DNA of 64,000 nt from Candidatus Gastranaerophilales bacterium (GCA_944324825.1 CALUXU010000004.1:119854-183853), one strand, 5' to 3'; shown: positions 53,542 through 63,938, counted from the stretch's first letter. Notes: generated by a model from the sequence alone, not told the origin. Program-made: numbers and translations.

Positions 53542-56014
53542 TATACCTCCTAGAAAAAATTAACACAATACTTAAACAAATAAATAAAATAATTGAAATT
53601 AAAAAACCCTTTTCCCAAGGAGAATGATATTTTATAACTAATTTTTGAATTCCTTGTGGAACATTTATAACCATTCTATTGTATTTATCTGTTTCAATAT
53701 TACATTCTTGATTATTAATATATGCATTGTAATATTTTCGATATAGCATATTGATAGTAATTTTTTGAGGTAACTTAACTTGTGAAAGGTCTATAATTGC
53801 CCCTTGCGTGTTGAATTTTATAGGAATACTATTAATATTTTCATCAAATGCTAATGGTTTAGAGTTATTAAATTTGTAAAAGTTTATATCTTTGTATTTA
53901 TAATATAATGTAAAATTCTTTTTTATAAAGTTTTCAATTTTATAAGCTGCATATTCATCTGCTTTTGTTAATTTATACCACTCTTCATTTGTTTTAAAAT
54001 TCATGTAAATAAAATATTTTACACCATATTCAAGGAAATTATCATATAAATATGCATCTATAATATTACTTTGAAATACTAATGAAGTATCATTGTTGTA
54101 CATTTTTTTATATAAATCCATATTTTCATTTAAAAGAATCTCTAATCTGTCATCATAAGCATTTAAACTTTTTATATCATATATACTTGGGAAATTAAGA
54201 TTTAAAGTTAATGGAAAATATGATTTATTGGATCTAGAAGGTGCATATGAATAAATTCTCCACTCTTTTATATCCGGAATATTTTGAATAATAGAAGATA
54301 TGTTTGGATATTGATTGTATTTAAAATTATAAAAAGCAGATGTAGAGTATTTTAAATGAAATATCATTAAGATAATTGTTATTGTAAATAAAGAAAAAAT
54401 TATTCTTTTATTTTTTACAATTCTTGTTAATAAAATCGCACCTGCAATATTCAAAAATAAATTTACAAAAACCATCATTTTTATTGGTTGTATAAATTTA
54501 TTAAATATTGGTAGAGAATGTAAAATTGACCATAAATAAAATTCTTTACCAAAACTTAAAATTAATGCTAATATTCCCATCCATAGATAAATGTTAGTAG
54601 AAATAATTTGTTTTGTGTATTTTTTATTGTAAATACAAAGTGCAATATTTCCTATAATACAGAAAAATGCACTAATAAAAAATAAGGAACCTGAATAAAA
54701 AACTTGTCCAAAATATTGTGTAAAATATTTATTTGCAATGTTTAATTTAATTAATAAATAATTTGGTAAAATAAAAGTATATAAATCATTTAAGGTTGTT
54801 CGACAATATCCCCAAGGAATTCTATTAATATGTTTTAATAAATCTAAAGTTACATATATTTGAGGGATTGCAATAATAAAGCCATAAATTAGTGGTAGTA
54901 TTCCTTTAAATGCTTGCTTTTTAGAAATATGACCTGAAAAAGCCAAGCTAATCAAAATCAAACAATAAAACATACAAGCATAAATAAGCATTTGCATATT
55001 ACCGGCATAAGCTAAAAGTCCAACTATTATTGAGCCAATAATAATAGATTTTAAATGAAAACAATTTTCTTTTAATTGCTCAATTGCTATTATAATCAAA
55101 GGAGCAAAAGCAATAATTGGTGCCATATAATACCAACATCTAACGCCAATTAAGCTATATCCAGATAAAGAATAACATATTCCAAAAAGAGAACTAAAAC
55201 TTGTATTAACTTTAACCTTTCTTGCTGCTTTATATGCTAAAATATACGCAATAATTAAATGTATTATTGCGTATACATCTAATGTATACAAATCATTATT
55301 TATTAAAAATCTCGCAATAAAATAAGAAATATATGTTAATGGATAAGTTAAAGAGTAAATACCAATGGCAGAAGTTGGTAATCCCAAAAATTGATTTGGA
55401 TTGATTTCAGGGAATAAACCATTTTCAAATAAATATCTGCAAGCATTTAATATTACAGGATTAAATTGAGAAAAATTATCGTCATTTATAAAATAGTTAT
55501 GACAATTGAATATTTCAAGATACAATAGACCTAAAATAACGAATATTAATCCAAATATAAAAGGTTTAATAGTTTCTTTTTTATTTTCACAATTTATTGT
55601 GGAAGAAATTTTGCAATAATGAATAAAACGTTTTCTATTAAAATTTAATTTAAATATTTTAAATATTAATTGTAAAAATAATAAAAATATTGATACCGAA
55701 ATATAAGTATAAAATAAACAACTCCAAGATCTTATATGTAATAAATTAAGAATCCCCCAGATAAAATATGTAACTAAAAAATTTATACGTTGTAAATAAA
55801 AAAAATAAATTTCATTCTTATTAATTTTTTTTAATTTAATAAGTTTAAAAATAAAAATCTTACTATATTTTATTATACTAGGTAATATTGAAAAAGTAAT
55901 ACAAAAGATTAAAATATCAATTAAACATTTTAAGCCAAAAATCTCATGAAAAATAGAATAAAGCAAATTAAAAATAGAAAGAAATAATATTATTGTAAAA
56001 TAAATTATATTCAT
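53531..56014 (-). CDS. Large multi-spanning membrane protein, YfhO-like
   Basis: 827 residues from the ATG at 56012-56014. AGGAGA lies about 10 nt upstream of it but only 2 nt from the alternative ATG at 56023; a start at 56065 would overlap the upstream gene. About 14 membrane helices are followed by a beta-rich extracytoplasmic C-terminal part. NHYFINDDNF and QFNPVILNACRYLF with NQFLGLPTSAIGI fit YfhO/GT-C-type proteins, which use lipid-linked sugars outside the membrane. Extremely AT-rich, with Asn/Ile/Lys/Tyr-heavy composition. Confidence 0.75.
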   Translation of the reverse strand: MNIIYFTIILFLSIFNLLYSIFHEIFGLKCLIDILIFCITFSILPSIIKYSKIFIFKLIKLKKINKNEIYFFYLQRINFLVTYFIWGILNLLHIRSWSCLFYTYISVSIFLLFLQLIFKIFKLNFNRKRFIHYCKISSTINCENKKETIKPFIFGLIFVILGLLYLEIFNCHNYFINDDNFSQFNPVILNACRYLFENGLFPEINPNQFLGLPTSAIGIYSLTYPLTYISYFIARFLINNDLYTLDVYAIIHLIIAYILAYKAARKVKVNTSFSSLFGICYSLSGYSLIGVRCWYYMAPIIAFAPLIIIAIEQLKENCFHLKSIIIGSIIVGLLAYAGNMQMLIYACMFYCLILISLAFSGHISKKQAFKGILPLIYGFIIAIPQIYVTLDLLKHINRIPWGYCRTTLNDLYTFILPNYLLIKLNIANKYFTQYFGQVFYSGSLFFISAFFCIIGNIALCIYNKKYTKQIISTNIYLWMGILALILSFGKEFYLWSILHSLPIFNKFIQPIKMMVFVNLFLNIAGAILLTRIVKNKRIIFSLFTITIILMIFHLKYSTSAFYNFKYNQYPNISSIIQNIPDIKEWRIYSYAPSRSNKSYFPLTLNLNFPSIYDIKSLNAYDDRLEILLNENMDLYKKMYNNDTSLVFQSNIIDAYLYDNFLEYGVKYFIYMNFKTNEEWYKLTKADEYAAYKIENFIKKNFTLYYKYKDINFYKFNNSKPLAFDENINSIPIKFNTQGAIIDLSQVKLPQKITINMLYRKYYNAYINNQECNIETDKYNRMVINVPQGIQKLVIKYHSPWEKGFLISIILFICLSIVLIFSRRYIDD

Positions 56015-56015
56015 T

Positions 56016-57653
56016 TTATACATTCTCCTGTTTGAAATCTCTATATTTTTTATCATATTCATCAAATTTATTTTGATTGAAATATTGATCTTTAGCTAAT
56101 GAATATGGATGATAATTTAGTTTATGAAATAAACTTTGATAAGCTTCAAAAGTTTTATAATCATCAGGAGTTCCCCAACAAATATATTTTTCAACCTCAA
56201 ACGATTTAACTATATAGCCTAGTTTTATGCCTGCCATTACACAACTATCTACGTAAAATTCATTATTAACTCTAATATTATTTTTATAAAGATAATTTAG
56301 GCAGTCTAAAAATATCTTTCCAGATTTAAAATAAAAAGCTCCTACTATTGCATGATCCTTTTTGGGAGTATCTGAAATCGGAACTTTTACGCTAACATCT
56401 TCAACAAATCCATTTTTATCTAATTTTAACCAGCCATATGATTCTGGTTTTTTTTCGCTTGCGGCATTGTTTCTGAATGAAAAAGCTAAAATATCTGCAC
56501 TTTTAATTTCTTCATCAAGTTTTTTAAAATCTAAAATCATAGAATTATCACAGGCACCTATAAATAAAGGTAAGTCTATATCTTCATTCTTTAGTCCAAT
56601 TTCACATGTACAAGCTTGTCCTTCCGTAACTTTATCTAATGAAATCACTTTTGCATTTGGATAAACATCCTTTATCTCTTTTTCTAATGGATAATTTTCA
56701 AGATGTTCTTTTAAACATACAAAAATATTCTTGCTACAATCAGGCAAAGCATCACTTGCTTGTATTATCATTGGTTTACCACTTACTTCAATAAGAGGTT
56801 TAGGATTCACATATCCTTCATCTTTAAATCTTTGACCTCTTCCTGCAAGCGGAATTAATTTTATTGCATTATATGATTTTTTATTCAAAGGTTTCTTTGT
56901 CAAAGATTTAAAGTATTCTGACCAACCAATATATTCCTCTAATTCTCCTGGAGTTCCCCATTGTTGCATATGTTGAATTTCATATATAGAAATATTTAAT
57001 TTATCACGAACCATAAGATTATATACCATGCTTACATAATATTCACCATTAAGATTAATATCCTCATCCATTAATTGTTTAAAATATTTTTTCACATAAC
57101 TACCTTTTTTAAAGTAATATGTACCATTAGATGCATATTCATTCATTCTATTATTAGTAAAAGGTTGTTTTTCTCTAATTTCTAACATCCATTGTTTATT
57201 ACTTCGCATAAATGCATAATTTATTTTTCCTAACATATGAGGATGAAAACCTTTGTAAGCAGGTATCGCACCATCTGCATTCCTATTTCTTGTATGATTC
57301 AAAAAATCATTATAATCCCAATAAGTTCCAAAATCACAATAATTCACAATAACTTCTTCATTGTCATCAATTAAATCTTTTATTTGATAAACAGCAAATA
57401 CAGGACCTTTTTTGTGGGGAGGAATTTCAACAATCTTGCCAGTAGGTGCAATCGTATTTAATACTTCTTTCAAGTTAGTTTCTTTTAAATGTTTTGAATT
57501 ACAAATAAAAATGATATCTTTTTCATTAGGGAATAAATTAACAACGTGTTCTATAATTGGTTTTCCATCAACTTTAATTAATGGTTTTGGCGTTGTATAA
57601 CCAGCATCAATAAAACGTTTACCTATTCCTGTCATTGGTATAATTATTTTCAT
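56016..57653 (-). CDS. Tandem-duplicated sugar-1-phosphate nucleotidyltransferase
   Basis: 545 residues from the ATG at 57651-57653 (AGGAG upstream). Two full nucleotidyltransferase domains are fused. Domain 1 starts MTGIGKRFIDAGYTTPKPLI and domain 2 (about 265 onward) starts PLAGRGQRFKDEGYVNPKPL. Both keep the G-x-G-x-R-F and PKPL signatures. D1 has VNYCDFGTYWD and D2 has FIGACDNSM at the metal-site strand. Such enzymes activate a sugar or polyol phosphate with NTP. The duplication suggests two related substrates or a regulatory copy. Confidence 0.8.
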   Translation of the reverse strand: MKIIIPMTGIGKRFIDAGYTTPKPLIKVDGKPIIEHVVNLFPNEKDIIFICNSKHLKETNLKEVLNTIAPTGKIVEIPPHKKGPVFAVYQIKDLIDDNEEVIVNYCDFGTYWDYNDFLNHTRNRNADGAIPAYKGFHPHMLGKINYAFMRSNKQWMLEIREKQPFTNNRMNEYASNGTYYFKKGSYVKKYFKQLMDEDINLNGEYYVSMVYNLMVRDKLNISIYEIQHMQQWGTPGELEEYIGWSEYFKSLTKKPLNKKSYNAIKLIPLAGRGQRFKDEGYVNPKPLIEVSGKPMIIQASDALPDCSKNIFVCLKEHLENYPLEKEIKDVYPNAKVISLDKVTEGQACTCEIGLKNEDIDLPLFIGACDNSMILDFKKLDEEIKSADILAFSFRNNAASEKKPESYGWLKLDKNGFVEDVSVKVPISDTPKKDHAIVGAFYFKSGKIFLDCLNYLYKNNIRVNNEFYVDSCVMAGIKLGYIVKSFEVEKYICWGTPDDYKTFEAYQSLFHKLNYHPYSLAKDQYFNQNKFDEYDKKYRDFKQENV

Positions 57654-57663
57654 TTTTGTACTC

Positions 57664-58719
57664 CTATATTTTTTGTCTATATTTTTCAGCTTCCCAATTA
57701 TTAAGAAATTTAATTTCATCTTTAGGTAAATATTCGATATTACCAATATTAGGTAATAATGATATTAAATGAAATTTAAATACATCTTCAATTTCTCTTG
57801 CTTTTTTTACATTATTTGCGAGATAGAATAATTCATTTTTATATACGACTATTCTTGGATAATCAAAATATTTTTCTTTATATTTGATTAATTGAGTGAT
57901 AGAATCAATAAAACAAGGAAGAATACCACAATAAACCATTTTATCTGGGCAAAAAGGTAAAGTATTAAGTAATTCAAAATGATTAATAATAATATTTTTT
58001 ATTTTAATATCATCAGAAATTACTGAAACCAAAGATGTATCAAATATTTTATTTACCATTTCAGATACAAAATTAGTCATCTTATATCGTAGAACATCTA
58101 TCTTATATTCTAGCTCGATCTTATTTAATATATCTTCGTGTATATTTATAGCTTGTTCTTTATCATTGGCTGTCACAATAATTCCATGATTTTGTAAAAA
58201 TACAATATCAGGAATTTCATTTTGTATTTGCTGTTTCAATTCTAATGCTAATTCAATGCCTGGAGTTCTATAGTTAATTAGAGCAACTTTGTATGGAGCA
58301 AAATTAATTTTCGATATTAATTCTTTCCAGTTTGTTCTACAACAAATACTATTTACAACAATAGGATGAGAATGAATAGTATATTTTTTCATCATAGAAT
58401 GAAGTAATGTTTCGATAGATGGTTTAAATCTTGGGGTTATATTTGCTTTTATAATATATTCAGAACAAATTTTATCTCTAATTTTTTTATCCTTTTCAAA
58501 TAAAATTTTAGGATTATTTAAAATAGATAAAATTTTATCATTTTTAACTTTTGAATATCCAAAAGTTTTTTCTATTTCAGATAAATAAATTCCTGACGAT
58601 TTAATTAACATTGTGCCATCACTTAACTTAACAGATACATTACCACCTCCTGCCTGTACAATGTCAAATCTTTCACCAATATATTTAGATAGCTTTATAA
58701 AATCATCCATTTCAGTCAT
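57664..58719 (-). CDS. Class II aldolase/adducin-family protein
   Basis: 351 residues. The zinc ligands H116 and H118 (TIHSHPIV) and H178 (LQNHGIIV) and the catalytic glutamate E103 (SIETLLH) match fuculose/rhamnulose-phosphate aldolases and relatives. The N-terminal AGGGNVSVKLSDG is the phosphate-binding loop. The C-terminal 130 residues are extra compared with the single-domain family. With the HAD, nucleotidyltransferase and kinase genes it could build an activated short-chain sugar or polyol. Its ATG overlaps the HAD stop (TAATG). Confidence 0.82.
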   Translation of the reverse strand: MTEMDDFIKLSKYIGERFDIVQAGGGNVSVKLSDGTMLIKSSGIYLSEIEKTFGYSKVKNDKILSILNNPKILFEKDKKIRDKICSEYIIKANITPRFKPSIETLLHSMMKKYTIHSHPIVVNSICCRTNWKELISKINFAPYKVALINYRTPGIELALELKQQIQNEIPDIVFLQNHGIIVTANDKEQAINIHEDILNKIELEYKIDVLRYKMTNFVSEMVNKIFDTSLVSVISDDIKIKNIIINHFELLNTLPFCPDKMVYCGILPCFIDSITQLIKYKEKYFDYPRIVVYKNELFYLANNVKKAREIEDVFKFHLISLLPNIGNIEYLPKDEIKFLNNWEAEKYRQKI

Positions 58720-59384
58720 TAGATTTCCCCTATTAATTCATTAAATTTTTGAAATGTAATAATATCATTGTTATTATTAAATTGTTTTGGTGTTTTCCAA
58801 TAAGCTTTTATTCCAAGATTTATTGCACCTTCAATATCTTTTTTAAATGAATCTCCAATCATGCATACTTCACTTGGCAATAAGTTTATTTTTTTTAAAG
58901 CACAATCAAAAATTTTTTTATTAGGTTTTTCACAACCAACTTCTTCACTTGTAACAATATATTTTACGTATTTATCAAGCTTTAACTTTTCAATTTTTCT
59001 ATATTGTATATATGCTGTTAAATCCGTAACAAAACACACTTTTTTATTTTTTATACTCTCAAAAAAATCTATAACATTATTATCTAGTGTTAAATTTTCA
59101 ATAGTTGTATCCCAATAAATGTCGTACATTTCTTTTGCAAGCAATAATTCATTTATCCCCATAAATTCAAGAGTTTTTTGAAAATAAAGTAATCTATTAT
59201 GTGATGCCGCAGTATCAAATAAATTTGTATGAATTTCATGTCTTGCATTGATAAAATGTTCTTTAAAATCATTACGTTTATATTTATCTAGAATAAATTT
59301 TTCTACTTTATCAATAGATAATTTATGTAATAGTTCATAATCATATAATGTATTATCTATATCAATTAAAACTCCTTTAATCAT
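58719..59384 (-). CDS. HAD-family phosphatase
   Basis: 221 residues. The nucleophile motif is VLIDIDNTLYD (D8, D10), motif II is CFVTDLTAY, and motif III/IV is CEKPNKKIF and IGDSFKKDIEGA. It resembles phosphoglycolate-phosphatase-like or pyrimidine-nucleotidase-like HADs with a helical cap. Probably dephosphorylates a sugar-phosphate intermediate of the island. Overlaps the upstream gene by 8 nt. Confidence 0.85.
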   Translation of the reverse strand: MIKGVLIDIDNTLYDYELLHKLSIDKVEKFILDKYKRNDFKEHFINARHEIHTNLFDTAASHNRLLYFQKTLEFMGINELLLAKEMYDIYWDTTIENLTLDNNVIDFFESIKNKKVCFVTDLTAYIQYRKIEKLKLDKYVKYIVTSEEVGCEKPNKKIFDCALKKINLLPSEVCMIGDSFKKDIEGAINLGIKAYWKTPKQFNNNNDIITFQKFNELIGEI

Positions 59385-61431
59385 AATTCTCCTTCATTTT
59401 TTCACTTAAGACTTTTAATATGATTAATTGAATAACTCCATTAAAATTACTTGGAATATTAAAATCATTTTGTATAATTTCATCAATGTTTTCGATTATA
59501 TCGTAAGCTATCATTGTTAATTTTGCATCTTTAGGAATTTGGGAATTAAAAATTATATATTGAGAATTTAAGTCATCAGAATAATCCCATTGAATGTCAA
59601 TATTAATCATATGAAAATAATTAATCATTTGATCTAAATTAACACTTGATGGTAAATCTATTCTTAAGTTATAATTTGGAACAAGACTAATGTCTTTATA
59701 GTTAAAATCTTTATCCGTACTAAATGAAATTATCACATCTGCAAAATTACGTTGAGGTTTGATATATTTTATTGTATCAACTTCTCTATTTTTGATAGAT
59801 TTTAAAACTTGTACTATTGAATAGCCTCTTTCTGATACATCTCGTTTTATTTTCCAATATTTTAATAATTTAATATCAGGATCTAAATATACTTTTAAAT
59901 CAATTACTTTTCTCATTTTAGGAAGATAAAATGGATGCAGACCAGATAGAAGAATGAATTGTTTAGGCATAATTTTAATTGGTGCACTAAACTTACCAGT
60001 TGAATGATCATAATCTCTTCTATTAATTTGTTCAAAATGCTTTAGTTTTACAATATTTGACATTTGTTGATATAATAAATTTGATTTTGGATCTAAATGA
60101 GTATATTTTTGCCAATTTTTATCATCTCTTTCCCATTTATGGTCACCATCTCCTTCTAAAACAACAATATTGTCCTTTAATAAATTTTGAATTTCTTTTT
60201 GTATAGTACTTTTTCCACTTCCACTATCTCCTCCAATTCCTATTACAAAAGCTCTATTATTTTTGTAAACAGAATTGCTTTTTACACCTATTTTATAAAT
60301 TAAATATATAGTCGATACTAAAATTGCTTCTAATATTGTAAAAGTACAATTATTTAAAAAAGTATTATGAATTTTAAACGAAATAGGGATATTTAAAAAT
60401 AATAAATCTTTATAATCTCCTATATAGAAAAAAATAAAATATAATAAATAAACTACATTGAGAGCAATAAAAGAATATAGTATATTTTTATTTTTTATTG
60501 AATATTTTATTGCAAAAGAACATAAAAAAGGTAAAATCCAAATATACCATGCGGGACTTGATGGTGGGATAAATAATAAAAATAATGCTAAGCTTAAAAT
60601 TACAAAAGAATCCAATAAATCATTATTAATTTTCTTATATGCAAAAAATCTAAAATAAACAAGAGTAATAATGAATAAAGGAATATATATAGAAATATTC
60701 CCGAGTATACATTGGAAATTAAAGAATAAATTTTGTTTATTATTTAAAAGAACCATATATTTGTAACCGTATGAAAATAAATATGGCATTGAAATTATTA
60801 AATAAATTAATACAATATTTAAAAAAAAGACTCCCAATTCTTTTCTTTTTTTATTTTTTAAAAGATAAATAAGTATAATAGGAAATACTAATAAGGTATT
60901 TAATTTTGTTGATATTGCTAAACCATAAAATATTGAACTTTTAATAATTTTTTGTTTTTTCAACGCATAAATTGATAAAAATAATAACATTACTGGTAAT
61001 ATATCAAGTTGTGAATGCATAAATGCGGAATATAATATTATTGGAGACATATAGTATAAAAACAAAACTCTAAATTCTTTACCTTTAAAGATTTTTAATA
61101 ACGTTGAAAAAATAATAAAATCAGCCAATAATGTTGGTAATTTAAAAATAATATTAACCCCAATAATATTATTTAAGTGTAATAATTTGATAAGAAATAT
61201 CCCTATTGAATAAACATATAGCATAAAAGGATAATATGGAAATTCATATTGTAAATGATTATTATATGTATAATCCCATGGATTATTAAAATAAAAACAT
61301 TTTATAAAAGGTATGAAAAGTTCGTTTTGGTAATCAGAAGAAAATAATCCCATTATAATTAATTTACTAATTATAATTACAATAATTAGTAAGATAAAGA
61401 TTATATTTTTATTCATTTGCAATTTCTTCAA
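59377..61431 (-). CDS. Fusion of GT-C-like membrane glycosyltransferase and P-loop kinase
   Basis: 684 residues. Residues 1-385 form about ten membrane helices with HSQLDILPVMLLF, a GT-C-like acidic/His region of mannosyltransferase type. Residues 393-684 form a soluble uridine-kinase/phosphoribulokinase-like domain with Walker A IGGDSGSGKST (399-409), EGDGDHKWERDD and LSGLHPFYLP. I know no standard family with this fusion. It could couple phosphorylation of a cytosolic sugar to a membrane transfer step. Ends overlapping the HAD gene. Confidence 0.75.
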   Translation of the reverse strand: MKKLQMNKNIIFILLIIVIIISKLIIMGLFSSDYQNELFIPFIKCFYFNNPWDYTYNNHLQYEFPYYPFMLYVYSIGIFLIKLLHLNNIIGVNIIFKLPTLLADFIIFSTLLKIFKGKEFRVLFLYYMSPIILYSAFMHSQLDILPVMLLFLSIYALKKQKIIKSSIFYGLAISTKLNTLLVFPIILIYLLKNKKRKELGVFFLNIVLIYLIISMPYLFSYGYKYMVLLNNKQNLFFNFQCILGNISIYIPLFIITLVYFRFFAYKKINNDLLDSFVILSLALFLLFIPPSSPAWYIWILPFLCSFAIKYSIKNKNILYSFIALNVVYLLYFIFFYIGDYKDLLFLNIPISFKIHNTFLNNCTFTILEAILVSTIYLIYKIGVKSNSVYKNNRAFVIGIGGDSGSGKSTIQKEIQNLLKDNIVVLEGDGDHKWERDDKNWQKYTHLDPKSNLLYQQMSNIVKLKHFEQINRRDYDHSTGKFSAPIKIMPKQFILLSGLHPFYLPKMRKVIDLKVYLDPDIKLLKYWKIKRDVSERGYSIVQVLKSIKNREVDTIKYIKPQRNFADVIISFSTDKDFNYKDISLVPNYNLRIDLPSSVNLDQMINYFHMINIDIQWDYSDDLNSQYIIFNSQIPKDAKLTMIAYDIIENIDEIIQNDFNIPSNFNGVIQLIILKVLSEKMKENYD

Positions 61432-61461
61432 AAAATACTTCTCCCAAATTCTATTGATATC

Positions 61462-62511
61462 TCAGGATTTCAGGCTTACAATACTCCATCCAAAAACCTT
61501 TACACTTTTCTCTCTTCTATTAAACTTAATACTAATAATTTTCTTTCTTAAGCTATTCAAATAATAAAAATAACAATTTTTAGATAAACCCGAATAAAAT
61601 CTTCTATGCCATTCATCAACATATTTATTATTGTTAATAAGAGCTTTATCCATTCTCTTAAGCATTAGTTTTATCAATCCGAATGCATCAGGGATATCTC
61701 TAAATCTCAACATTCCAAGTACTATCTTGATATAGTTCAATTCCCGCACATATAAACAAGCAAGAATATTTTCATCATCTATATTATTCGCATCTAACCA
61801 TTGGTGTATCTCATCACTGCGTTTGAAAGGGATTGTATAATCCTTCAAATCATCCGACTCATTCTCATTCAATCGCCGCCAGTAATAATACGCCTCCGAT
61901 GTATAATTTATCCGCTCTGCCAAACACATTGTCATAACCTGAAACGGATTATCCGACCAACCCGCACCCGGTATCTCTAAAAACCGAATACTATGTCTAT
62001 TCAGAAACTCTCTTTTGTAAATACAACTCCAAATACTTGGATGCATCATCAGAAAATAAGGATACTCCCTTATCGTAAAACTTCTATCTGTCGGAATTGT
62101 ATCAGGGAACTCTGCCCTCTTACAGCGGGTTAGGGTTTTGGATTGCAAATTGTCATAAAATCCGGATTTTACTATATCTGAATCAAATTGTTTAGCTATT
62201 CCATACAATTCCTCATACATATTCAACTTGATATAATCATCCGGCTCTATAATTGAAATATATTCTCCGCTTGCTCTATCTAAACCAACATTACAGCTTT
62301 GTCCGTAACCTCCATTTGGTTTATGAATTACGATTATTCTGTTATCTTTTTGTGCATACTCATCTATTATCTGAGGGCAGCCGTCTTTTCCGCCGTCATC
62401 AATCAGAATTATCTCTAAATCTCCGAATGTCTGATTAATAATACTATCCAGACATTCTCGTAAGTATTTTTCTACATTATATATCGGAACTATTACAGAT
62501 ATCTTTGCCAT
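61462..62511 (-). CDS. Family 2 glycosyltransferase
   Basis: 349 residues from the ATG at 62509-62511, which avoids overlap with the upstream gene and has GGAG upstream. AKISVIVPIYNVEKYLRECL and IDDGGKDGC (instead of DDGSTD) bind nucleotide, and IIEPDDYI is the metal site. The C-terminus (about 240-349) is helical. A close relative of the next upstream gene, so the pair arose by duplication. Base composition is less AT-extreme than the island genes to its left. Confidence 0.87.
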   Translation of the reverse strand: MAKISVIVPIYNVEKYLRECLDSIINQTFGDLEIILIDDGGKDGCPQIIDEYAQKDNRIIVIHKPNGGYGQSCNVGLDRASGEYISIIEPDDYIKLNMYEELYGIAKQFDSDIVKSGFYDNLQSKTLTRCKRAEFPDTIPTDRSFTIREYPYFLMMHPSIWSCIYKREFLNRHSIRFLEIPGAGWSDNPFQVMTMCLAERINYTSEAYYYWRRLNENESDDLKDYTIPFKRSDEIHQWLDANNIDDENILACLYVRELNYIKIVLGMLRFRDIPDAFGLIKLMLKRMDKALINNNKYVDEWHRRFYSGLSKNCYFYYLNSLRKKIISIKFNRREKSVKVFGWSIVSLKS

Positions 62512-62512
62512 A

Positions 62513-63589
62513 CTATCCAATCTCCAATATCTGCTTGCCAAAGATTACGATACTTAATCTGGATGAGTTACATCTTATTGATATCAATCTTTGTCTTTTT
62601 TCTCTTTTTTGTTTCTGTTTCAAAGCTCTGTAATAAATAGCTAAAAAATCTTCCTTCTTATTTATCAATGTTAGCAAATCTTTTTTCTTGTTTTTAGAAA
62701 AGAAATATTTCCCTAATAATTTGTTTTCATACAAATTTTTAAACGTTTCTGAATAAATATTTAAGAAATCATTAATATACTTTTCATCAATTCTCAGCAT
62801 TGTTTCAAGGTATGAACGATATTGGATAGAATAAACGTATTCGCCGAATTCTTTTTGTAATTCAGGAGCATTACTCATAAATCGGTCTATTTCATCAAAT
62901 TCATCACATATTGCAAATGCTTTATCTTTACTGTTGCATGAAGAATTAATATTGTCCTGTCTATAATAAACGTAAGCATCTTTTGTCAGTACAATTTTTG
63001 GTGCACACATAAACACTTTGAATGTAAAAGACGTATCTTGATAACTTGCTCCGGGAGTTTCTAAAAATTTTATGTTATTACTCTCCAAAAATTCTCTTTT
63101 ATATATTGCACTCCAAATAGATGGTTGCAATTTTAATAAGTCTTTATATTTACAGGTATTAATAATTTTATTTGATTTAAAAAATGAAATTTTACCGCTT
63201 TTTCTCGATTCTTTTTTATCTGTCCAATAACAATACCAATCCGATTTTACAACATCCGCATTGTTTTCTTTGGCAAGGTTGTACAAATCTTCATACATAT
63301 TTGCTTTGACAAAGTCATCGGATTCAACTATCCCGATGTATTCACCTTCTGCCGCAGCAAGTCCCATATTCATTGATGCGCCGTAGCCGGAATTTTCTTT
63401 ATTAATAACCTTTATTCTGCTATCCTTTAATGCATATTCCTCCAATATCCGGGGAGATGAATCCGTCGAACCGTCATTAACACAGATTATCTCTATGTCG
63501 CTTAATGTCTGGTTTATAAGGCTGTTTAAGCAATCACGTAAATATCTCTCCACATTATAGATAGGTACAATTATTGATATCTTAGGCAC
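62513..63589 (-). CDS. Family 2 glycosyltransferase
   Basis: 358 residues from a GTG at 63587-63589, chosen because GGGGAG lies 7-12 nt upstream; a GTG at 63607 is less likely. PKISIIVPIYNVERYLRDCL, VNDGSTDSS and IVESDDFV are the GT-A motifs. It overlaps the XRE regulator by 8 nt, so translation is coupled to it. Paralogous to the downstream glycosyltransferase. Confidence 0.87.
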   Translation of the reverse strand: MPKISIIVPIYNVERYLRDCLNSLINQTLSDIEIICVNDGSTDSSPRILEEYALKDSRIKVINKENSGYGASMNMGLAAAEGEYIGIVESDDFVKANMYEDLYNLAKENNADVVKSDWYCYWTDKKESRKSGKISFFKSNKIINTCKYKDLLKLQPSIWSAIYKREFLESNNIKFLETPGASYQDTSFTFKVFMCAPKIVLTKDAYVYYRQDNINSSCNSKDKAFAICDEFDEIDRFMSNAPELQKEFGEYVYSIQYRSYLETMLRIDEKYINDFLNIYSETFKNLYENKLLGKYFFSKNKKKDLLTLINKKEDFLAIYYRALKQKQKREKRQRLISIRCNSSRLSIVIFGKQILEIG

Positions 63590-63938
63590 GTTTCTTCTCC
63601 CCAACACTCTCCTGTCTTATCACCTTTAAAATAGAATAAAATTCTCTAAGTTCATCTAATGAACTGTCATTTAACAAATTATTCAGTATATTCAGAGCCT
63701 CTGTCTTATCTAAAAATTCATCTTTGCGGTAAAAATCTTCTATTTCACAATTAAAAACATTTGCGATTTTTACCAGAGTAGAAAGCTGCGGAATAGAGTA
63801 ACCGTTTTCAATTAGTGCAACCTGTCTTTGTGAAATATTGATAAGCTTCCCGAGTTCAGTTTGGGTAAGTTTGAGATTTTTTCTCCCCGCTCTCACTCTT
63901 TTCCCGATTAATTGTTTAATCTCTTTTTCATTCATCAT
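63582..63938 (-). CDS. XRE-family transcriptional regulator
   Basis: 118 residues. The helix-turn-helix (about 10-65) reads KNLKLTQTELGKLINISQRQ then VALIENGYSIPQLSTLVKIA. A helical C-terminal tail follows (ALNILNNLLNDSSLDELREFY). A DNA-binding repressor/activator of the Cro/CI type. It is the first gene of the leftward run that includes the two glycosyltransferases and probably controls the polysaccharide genes. Confidence 0.88.
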   Translation of the reverse strand: MMNEKEIKQLIGKRVRAGRKNLKLTQTELGKLINISQRQVALIENGYSIPQLSTLVKIANVFNCEIEDFYRKDEFLDKTEALNILNNLLNDSSLDELREFYSILKVIRQESVGEKKRA

